Assembly (NCBI GenBank): GCA_009691815.1
Contig: SIAL01000078.1
Span: 1 to 11,042 of the forward strand
Source of the DNA: Gemmataceae bacterium
GTDB lineage: Bacteria > Planctomycetota > Planctomycetia > Gemmatales > Gemmataceae
Length of the DNA stretch: 11,042 bases
Reading direction: 5' to 3'
Position numbers and translations under genes: made by a program
The notes under the pieces: generated by a model
What the model was told of the DNA's origin: nothing
Seen by the model: only the letters and a program-made list of their open reading frames with translations
The model's database searches: none
In this document: piece after piece, positions 5,994 through 11,042 of the stretch
Position numbering within the stretch: the first letter of the stretch is position 1
How the letters are laid out: every line of letters begins with the position of its first letter

Positions 5994-8900
5994 TTAACTG
6001 CAACCAGAGGTTGACCCACAGGATTCACATTTCAAGCAGGTTCCATTACGGACCAAGGTCAACTGGCCGCAATCTGTGCAAGGGTCTCCTTCATAGCCTT
6101 TTTGTCGGGCCTCGCGAATTTTTTCATTTTGGGACACTTTCGGACCCGTTTGGCGGCGGGTCCCATCCATTGCCTTGGCGGAAACCGTTGTCGTTTGGCC
6201 TCCCAAGGGAGTGGCGGTTGCCAGGGAATGAGGTCCATTGGTGGTGGATGGCCCCTGCCCCTTTGGGCTCATGGGGTGAAGGTGACCCGACCGGGGTATG
6301 GATACCTTTGATGGACGACCGGTGTCGCCATCTTCTAGGATCCGTTCTGAGATGATCTCTTCCTTTTCGAAAGCGGGAGGATCTTCGGAACGGTGAATGG
6401 CATCGGCACGGAGGTCTTCGGGATCAACATGGGCCAACTCATGGCGACCCAGATAAGTAATGGCCAGCTCACGGAAAATGTAGTCAATGAGACTGGTGGA
6501 CATCTTGATGTGGGGGTTGCCCTGCACCATGCCGTTTGGCTCAAAGCGCGTAAAGAGGAAGGCATCGACAAACTCGTCCAAAGGGACCCCATGCTGAAGT
6601 CCAAGGGACACCGCAATGGCGAAACAATTGGTCATGCTCCGAAACGCCGCTCCCTCCTTGTGCATGTCCAAGAAGATTTCACCGAGTGTTCCGTCTTCAT
6701 ACTCCCCTGTTCGAAGGTAGATTTTGTGGGGTCCGATTCGTGCTTTTTGGGTGTAACCCGAACGACGGTCCGGTAACCGGCGCCGTTGTGTCAAATACCG
6801 ATAGACCACCTTTTCCGCTACGCGAACAGCATCGACTTTCTTTTCGTTTGCCCCGGTTTCGCCGAAGTCATCCTCGTCATCAAGGCTGCTTACTGAATTG
6901 AGGGGCTGACTGAGTTTTGACCCGTCGCGATAAAGGGCATTGGCCTTGAGCATCATCTGCCAGCTTAAGAGGTAGGCTTTTTTGATTTCCTCAATCGTTG
7001 CCCCTTGAGGCATGTTGATGGTTTTCGAAATGGCACCCGAAACAAAAGGCTGGGCGGCCGCCATCATTCGGATATGCGATTCGGGGGAGAGGTATCTTTG
7101 GCCAGTTTTTCCACACCGATTGGCACAATCAAAAACGGGCAAATGTTCATCTCGAAGGTTTGGTGCTCCCTCAATGGTCATAGTACCACAGACATAATCG
7201 TTTGCCTCAACGATTTGGTCCTGGCTAAAGCCCATTGCTTTGAGCAGATGAAACGATGGATCCTCAATCGACTCCTGGGAAAGGCCAATGGAACCGGTTA
7301 AAACCTGATCACCAATGGTCCAGCGATTCAGGACGAACTGCAACTCGAACGCCCCGGGGAGTAATTCCTCCACCCGTTTGATGGCTTCTTCTGGTAGACC
7401 TTTTGCCGCCAAAGTTTCGTGATTGATATGGGGACAACTGCGAAGAGTACCCGATCCCCGGCAATGGCGAACGATGTCCTCGATTTGTCTTGGTTTGTAT
7501 CCCAACTTGCGTAAGGCCGTTGGCACGGAGGAGTTGATAATCTTGAAATACCCGCCTCCGGCGAGTTTCTTGAACTTGACCAGGGCAAAATCTGGCTCTA
7601 CCCCAGTGGTGTCACAATCCATGACAAGGCCAATTGTGCCAGTAGGGGCAATGCAGGTCACCTGAGCATTACGAAGGCCATGGGTTTCCGACTCGGCCAC
7701 CATCAGATCCGCCTCTTCCCTAGCCGCCTCAAGGAGGTAGGCCGGGGCATAGATGGGATCGATTCCAACAGGCGTAATGGTCAAATTTTCGTAATCCGAC
7801 CGGTCAAGATTGTAGGCGGCCCGGCGATGGTTTCGAATCACCCGAAGCATGGGTTCTTTGTTTGCTTCGTACCGGGCAAAGGGACCAACCTTGGCGGCAA
7901 TTCGGGCGGACATAACATATGAGGCAGAGTGCATGAGTGCCGTGATGCAGGCACAAACCGCACGACCCGTGTCGGAATCGTAAGGCATCCCCTGAACCAT
8001 CAAGAGTGAACCCATGTTGGCATAACCCAACCCGAGAGTTCGGTAATCAAAGGACTTGCGGGCAACCGGAATGCTTGGAAACTGTGCCATGAAAACGGAA
8101 ACTTCTAGGACCAAGGTCCATAGATAGGTAGCATGGCGGAAGGATTCGACATCAAACCGGGAAGCCTCTAGGTCGAAAAACTTGATCAGGTTTAGGGATG
8201 CCAAGTTGCAGGCGGTGTCATCAAGAAACATATATTCGCTGCACGGATTGGAGGCGTTGATTCGGCCATCCACCGGGCAGGTGTGCCATTCATTTATCGT
8301 GGTATCGTATTGAACACCGGGATCGGCACAGGACCAGGCGGAATAGCAGATTTGATCCCAGAGCTGAGTCGCCGGGAGGGTTTTGAACGGTTTTGCAACT
8401 CGTTTTTCCCGTTTGGCTGCCGTTTTTTCGGTCCGCCCGTAGAGGTTCCATTCATTGTTCGCCAAAACCGATTCCATGAAGCCGTTAGTAATACGAACCG
8501 AGTTGTTGCTGTTCTGGCCTGAAACGGACAAATAGGCCCTCGAGTTCCAATCGGTATTGAATTCTTCCACCTTAAGTCCGGAAAATCCTTGTCGGGAAAG
8601 CTGGATGGCCCGATCCACATAATTTGCGGGGATTTCATCCGCCCGGGCCTCAATCATGGCTTTACGCAAATCGGGATTTTTTCGGGGATCAAATCGATCT
8701 TGGCCAATCCTCCCTTGTGTTCCCCCTTGAGAAGCACAAGCCTTCATCACCAAATTCAAATGGCGGTTGAGGAGTTTGGACCCGACCACCAAGGCGGCCA
8801 CTTTCTGCTCTTCAAGCACCTTCCAGTCAATGAATTCCTCAATATCCGGATGATCGAGGTCAAGGACGACCATCTTTGCGGCTCGGCGCGTCGTTCCACC

Positions 8901-9689
8901 AGACTTAATGGCCCCCGCCGCCCGGTCCCCAATTTTGAGGAAACTCATTAGGCCGCTGGATTTTCCCCCACCCGATAATGATTCTCCTTCACCACGAATT
9001 GAGGAGAAATTGCTACCGGTCCCAGAGCCATATTTGAATATTCGCGCCTCTCGGACCCAAAGGTCCATGATCCCACCGTCATTTACCAAATCATCACTAA
9101 CAGATTGGATAAAACAGGCATGGGGGGCAGGATTCTCGTAGGCCGATTTCGACCGAACCACTTCGTTACTGGCGGGATCAACCCGATAGTGCCCTTGGGC
9201 GGGGCCATCAATTCCATAGGCCCAAAAGAGGCCCGTATTAAACCATTGGGGAGAGTTTGGTGCCGCCATTTGCGTGGCCAACATATAGCAAAGTTCGTCA
9301 TGGAAGTTTAGGGCTTCCTCCTCCGATGAGAAATAACCACCCTTCCAGCCCCAATAGGTCCAACAGCCAGCCAAGCGCCTGAAAACTTGCCGGGCGTCTG
9401 TTTCATGGGTAGTCCGATTGTCATTCTTGGAGGTTTGACTCTTCCAAAGCCAAGTGGGCAACCCCTCCTCGGAAACCTTTTCTGTTTTTACAGGGATACC
9501 TGCTTTACGGAAATATTTTTGGGCAAGAATATCCACCGCCACTTGGGACCAACCCTCGGGCGCAAGGATATCCTTCATTTCAAAAACCGCCTTACCATCC
9601 GGATTGACAATGCGTGATGTCCGGCTGATGAAGGTTACCGAAGCAAAGGGATCCTTGCCAGGGCTGGTGAAGCGTCGGGAAATGAGCAT
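5994..9689 (-). CDS. nrdJ: Adenosylcobalamin-dependent (class II) ribonucleotide reductase
   Basis: NrdJ reduces ribonucleotides to deoxyribonucleotides, using adenosylcobalamin to form a transient thiyl radical, so it works with or without oxygen. The 1231-residue protein is of the large NrdJ type. The start is typical (TSPGKDPF, TSRIVNPDGK, DILAPEGWSQVAVDILAQKY). C192 (NPAPHACF) and C494 (DDTACNLASLN) form the likely redox pair. C483 in NPCSE (481-485) is the radical cysteine, with N481 and E485. The 11-residue gap C483-C494 equals that between C322 and C333 of Thermotoga NrdJ. Also seen are FKYGSGTGSNFSSIRG (218-233), APTGTIGLVMDCDTTGVEPD (681-700), a TSCPD-like region (about 1000-1085), a Ser/Thr/Gly/Pro-rich linker (about 1115-1190) and a Cys-rich tail with C1204, C1207, C1218, C1221, C1224 and C1230, probably for metal binding or redox transfer. 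AGGA ten bases before the ATG is a modest ribosome site. The gene has its own likely promoter and terminator. Confidence 0.98.
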   Translation of the reverse strand: MLISRRFTSPGKDPFASVTFISRTSRIVNPDGKAVFEMKDILAPEGWSQVAVDILAQKYFRKAGIPVKTEKVSEEGLPTWLWKSQTSKNDNRTTHETDARQVFRRLAGCWTYWGWKGGYFSSEEEALNFHDELCYMLATQMAAPNSPQWFNTGLFWAYGIDGPAQGHYRVDPASNEVVRSKSAYENPAPHACFIQSVSDDLVNDGGIMDLWVREARIFKYGSGTGSNFSSIRGEGESLSGGGKSSGLMSFLKIGDRAAGAIKSGGTTRRAAKMVVLDLDHPDIEEFIDWKVLEEQKVAALVVGSKLLNRHLNLVMKACASQGGTQGRIGQDRFDPRKNPDLRKAMIEARADEIPANYVDRAIQLSRQGFSGLKVEEFNTDWNSRAYLSVSGQNSNNSVRITNGFMESVLANNEWNLYGRTEKTAAKREKRVAKPFKTLPATQLWDQICYSAWSCADPGVQYDTTINEWHTCPVDGRINASNPCSEYMFLDDTACNLASLNLIKFFDLEASRFDVESFRHATYLWTLVLEVSVFMAQFPSIPVARKSFDYRTLGLGYANMGSLLMVQGMPYDSDTGRAVCACITALMHSASYVMSARIAAKVGPFARYEANKEPMLRVIRNHRRAAYNLDRSDYENLTITPVGIDPIYAPAYLLEAAREEADLMVAESETHGLRNAQVTCIAPTGTIGLVMDCDTTGVEPDFALVKFKKLAGGGYFKIINSSVPTALRKLGYKPRQIEDIVRHCRGSGTLRSCPHINHETLAAKGLPEEAIKRVEELLPGAFELQFVLNRWTIGDQVLTGSIGLSQESIEDPSFHLLKAMGFSQDQIVEANDYVCGTMTIEGAPNLRDEHLPVFDCANRCGKTGQRYLSPESHIRMMAAAQPFVSGAISKTINMPQGATIEEIKKAYLLSWQMMLKANALYRDGSKLSQPLNSVSSLDDEDDFGETGANEKKVDAVRVAEKVVYRYLTQRRRLPDRRSGYTQKARIGPHKIYLRTGEYEDGTLGEIFLDMHKEGAAFRSMTNCFAIAVSLGLQHGVPLDEFVDAFLFTRFEPNGMVQGNPHIKMSTSLIDYIFRELAITYLGRHELAHVDPEDLRADAIHRSEDPPAFEKEEIISERILEDGDTGRPSKVSIPRSGHLHPMSPKGQGPSTTNGPHSLATATPLGGQTTTVSAKAMDGTRRQTGPKVSQNEKIREARQKGYEGDPCTDCGQLTLVRNGTCLKCESCGSTSGCS

Positions 9690-9707
9690 AGTGTCTGGAT
9701 CCTATCC

Positions 9708-9726
9708 TTGGACCAAAGAAGTCCAA
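9708..9726 (-). other. Hairpin in the nrdJ leader
   Basis: On the minus strand TTGGAC and GTCCAA form a perfect 6-bp stem around a 7-base loop. It ends 18 bases before the nrdJ ATG and directly before the purine-rich ribosome site (GGATAGGA). It may affect ribosome access or message stability. Its short stem makes chance occurrence possible. Confidence 0.35.
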
Positions 9727-9745
9727 ACCAAATGAACCGCCTGAC

Positions 9746-9774
9746 ATGATGACCTTTGACGGGGTAATCGTCAA
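9746..9774 (-). promoter_or_regulatory. Candidate sigma-70-type promoter of nrdJ
   Basis: On the minus strand TTGACG (9774-9769, five of six to consensus) is followed after exactly 17 bases by CATCAT (9751-9746, four of six). Transcription would start near 9739 and give a leader of about 50 bases before the ATG at 9689. The -35 hexamer is one arm of a perfect inverted repeat. The call is from motif matching only. Confidence 0.5.
9756..9774. promoter_or_regulatory. Operator-like 6-7-6 inverted repeat upstream of nrdJ
   Basis: TTGACG and CGTCAA are perfect reverse complements separated by 7 bases (GGGTAAT on the plus strand). The repeat covers the -35 and part of the spacer of the candidate nrdJ promoter, where a dimeric regulator could block or recruit polymerase. 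It does not resemble an NrdR box, which is longer and AT-rich, nor the conserved B12-riboswitch box. Confidence 0.45.
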
Positions 9775-9788
9775 CAGGTCGCAGGTAC

Positions 9789-9830
9789 AAATCTGCCCAA
9801 GATTTTTGCTTAAGAGTAATTCTGCAAAAA
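9789..9830. repeat. Two small inverted repeats between dcd and nrdJ
   Basis: AAATCT (9789-9794) and AGATTT (9800-9805) are separated by 5 bases. TTTTTGC (9803-9809) and GCAAAAA (9824-9830) are separated by 14 bases, and the second pair can extend by three more pairs past a 3-base bulge. Both lie just downstream of the dcd stop. Neither has a T-run on the dcd strand, so neither is a convincing dcd terminator. They may stabilise the dcd 3' end. Confidence 0.3.
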
Positions 9831-9847
9831 TGGGAAGTTTAGATAAA

Positions 9848-10408
9848 TCAGGTCCCCGTCACCGTTTGCACGAAGGGAAGTGTGAGACCGGGTTGGTCCT
9901 GATATTTTCCTTTTTTGTCGGCATAACTGGTGCGACAAAGGCCGGCACCTTCAACAAACAAAATTTGGGCGATCCCCTCGCCGGCATAGATTTTCGCCGG
10001 AAGCGGGGTGGTATTGCTGATCTCAATGGTGATTCGTCCTCGCCACTCCGGTTCAAGCGGGGTGACATTCACAATAATCCCGCAACGGGCGTAGGTGCTT
10101 TTTCCCACACAGATGCCAATGACATTGCGGGGAATTTCAAGGTATTCGACCGTTTCCGCCAAGGCGAAACTATTCGGCGGAATGACACAGAAGTCTGCCT
10201 CAATATCCACAAAAGATTGGGGATCAAAGTTTTTGGGATCAACAACCGTTCCGTACACATTGGTAAAAACTTTGAAGCGTCTGCCCACCCGGACATCGTA
10301 ACCGTAGCTGGTAATGCCGTAAGAAATTCGGCCCGGCCTCGATTCGGAGGAGGCTAAGGGATCAATTTTCACATCCCTTTCAATTCGCCAATCCGGAAGC
10401 ACACCCAT
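9848..10408 (-). CDS. dcd: dCTP deaminase
   Basis: Dcd deaminates dCTP to dUTP, the precursor route to dTMP, and acts as a trimer in the cytoplasm. The 186 residues match the family length. Motifs seen are SYGYDVRVG (34-42), IPPNSFALAETVEYLEIP (76-93), the substrate-binding loop VGKSTYARCGI (101-111) with S104 and R108, TPLEPEWRGRITIEISN (116-132) with the catalytic E129, LPAKIYAGEGIAQILF (136-151) and KGKYQDQPGLTLP (166-178). All active-site positions expected in this branch are present. The C-terminal motifs match the common bacterial dCTP deaminase form, and I cannot exclude added dUTPase activity from sequence alone. GGGGA six bases before the ATG at 10408 is a plausible ribosome site. 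It lies 158 bases upstream of nrdJ on the same strand, another enzyme of deoxynucleotide supply. Confidence 0.97.
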   Translation of the reverse strand: MGVLPDWRIERDVKIDPLASSESRPGRISYGITSYGYDVRVGRRFKVFTNVYGTVVDPKNFDPQSFVDIEADFCVIPPNSFALAETVEYLEIPRNVIGICVGKSTYARCGIIVNVTPLEPEWRGRITIEISNTTPLPAKIYAGEGIAQILFVEGAGLCRTSYADKKGKYQDQPGLTLPFVQTVTGT

Positions 10409-10589
10409 CGTCTATCCCCAGCCAAAAAAATGATCCTAAACGAAAATCTAAGGAGATCTAAACGGGAAGCAAACCTAAAATACATATTTCTCCAAGTTGC
10501 TACTCTGGCATGGTTTGCGAATTAAAACTTCTTTGGTATTTAGTGTTTCGTGGGGATTTGGCCTGCCGTCTGTGGGCAAGCCCCCTTTT
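10409..10589 (-). promoter_or_regulatory. AT-rich gap upstream of dcd, weak promoter candidate
   Basis: This 181-base gap separates dcd from the right-edge gene and carries no credible ORF. On the minus strand TTGCTT (10472-10467) and TAGATT (10450-10445), 16 bases apart, form a weak -35/-10 pair (three and four of six). A short direct repeat ATCTAA occurs twice near 10446 and 10456. I see no clear terminator for the right-edge gene. Confidence 0.2.
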
Positions 10590-11042
10590 TCACGGAAGTT
10601 TTGACAAAAAAGTCTTAACCACCCAATGAGATCCCATTTCTGGAGATTCTTTGAGGGCTTGATTCCAAAGCTGTTTCGATTCGGTGGGATGCCCCGCCTC
10701 GAGCAAAAGAAAAGCTCGGCAGCTATTGAGTTCTCCAAGAATATTTCGCGCGCTTTCCGCGGTAAAGTGGATATTCATGGCTTCGTCCAAATCAAATCCC
10801 GTGAGTCGGTTTTCGCCGGAACTAAAGTCCCAAAACGAGGCGATCCAAGGCCCCAATCCTGAAGCCGTTTGTTCTTGATTGAGCAGATGGCGGCCCAGAT
10901 TTAGGGAGAGCATTTCAATGGTTGTGGGCGGGTTTTTAACATCTTTTGGTGCTCGCAGCAAAGTAAACTTTACCATGGTTCGAATTATTTCCTGTCTTTC
11001 CCGGGCAAGTTGCTGCAAAGATTCCGCAAGGTAGGCCTCGGC
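10590..11042 (-). CDS. C-terminal fragment of an unrecognised protein, cut by right edge
   Basis: The frame is open through the last base (11042), so the start lies outside the window. An in-frame TTG at 11018 is a possible but unsupported start. About 150 residues are visible, ending in TGA at 10592-10590. The fragment is rich in helix-forming residues. It begins AEAYLAESLQQLARERQEII, has a middle part with IEMLSLNLGRHLLNQEQ and GPWIASFWDFSSGENR, and ends with FLLLEAGHPTESKQLWNQAL, which resembles one helix pair of a tetratricopeptide repeat. No catalytic motif or membrane segment is visible. It is on the same strand as dcd, 181 bases upstream, so shared transcription is uncertain. I do not recognise the family. 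Confidence 0.6.
   Translation of the reverse strand, partial: AEAYLAESLQQLARERQEIIRTMVKFTLLRAPKDVKNPPTTIEMLSLNLGRHLLNQEQTASGLGPWIASFWDFSSGENRLTGFDLDEAMNIHFTAESARNILGELNSCRAFLLLEAGHPTESKQLWNQALKESPEMGSHWVVKTFLSKLP

Noticed and set aside
5890..6003. N-terminal extension of the adenosyltransferase to 6003
   Set aside because: It reads through the terminator hairpin and the nrdJ stop region. The family starts at the TKTGDKGD segment shortly after the ATG at 5889.
9803..9830. Terminator of dcd
   Set aside because: The stem has A-rich, not T-rich, sequence at its 3' end on the dcd strand.
9690..9847. Cobalamin riboswitch or NrdR box upstream of nrdJ
   Set aside because: The gap is short, the conserved B12-box sequence is absent on both strands, and no long AT-rich NrdR-type palindrome is present.
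9746..10357. 203-codon open frame on the plus strand opposite dcd
   Set aside because: It lies almost wholly antisense to dcd, whose motifs are intact, has no recognisable domain and covers the nrdJ promoter region.

Overview
The window looks like chromosomal DNA from a planctomycete, probably from the Gemmata side of the phylum. Three gene families point that way: a two-domain 3-keto-disaccharide hydrolase (formerly DUF1080), a CehA/McbA-type protein with a DWC-x-QCH motif, and a short secreted protein with the GWDLGP and LPGDPVP motifs. A large (about 1230-residue) B12-dependent ribonucleotide reductase fits as well. Base composition is near half GC by eye. No database search was possible, so the phylum assignment is inference from remembered family features.

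Layout, left to right. Positions 2-724 (+) hold the C-terminal part of a DUF1080 protein that runs off the left edge. All other genes are on the minus strand and are listed here in the order they are read, right to left. A C-terminal fragment of an unrecognised protein (10590 to the right edge) comes first, then dcd (dCTP deaminase, 10408-9848) and nrdJ (class II ribonucleotide reductase, 9689-5994). nrdJ is closed by a strong intrinsic terminator. A five-gene run follows: PduO-type cob(I)alamin adenosyltransferase (5889-5320), a sugar phosphate isomerase/epimerase-like TIM barrel (5282-4449), a CehA/McbA-like protein (4440-3010), guaB (IMP dehydrogenase, 2935-1457) and a small secreted protein (1467-817). 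That run ends at a second strong minus-strand terminator at 754-784.

Functional reading. dcd, nrdJ and guaB all feed nucleotide pools. dCTP deaminase makes dUTP for dTMP synthesis, NrdJ makes deoxyribonucleotides, and IMP dehydrogenase commits IMP to GMP. The PduO-type enzyme makes adenosylcobalamin, the cofactor NrdJ needs, so its position directly after nrdJ is a plausible cofactor-supply arrangement. The terminator between them implies separate or read-through-controlled expression. The epimerase-like, CehA-like and secreted proteins have no substrate that can be read from the sequence.

Regulatory signals include a perfect 6-7-6 inverted repeat covering a near-consensus -35 upstream of nrdJ, a small hairpin in the nrdJ leader, two clear intrinsic terminators, and strong Shine-Dalgarno sites before guaB and the epimerase gene. 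I found no tRNA, rRNA, CRISPR array, insertion sequence or phage gene, and no gene-free stretch over 300 bases. I do not see a new defence or mobile system. The points most worth a second look are the nrdJ control region, the altered metal-site motif in the CehA-like protein and the uncharacterised secreted protein coupled to guaB.
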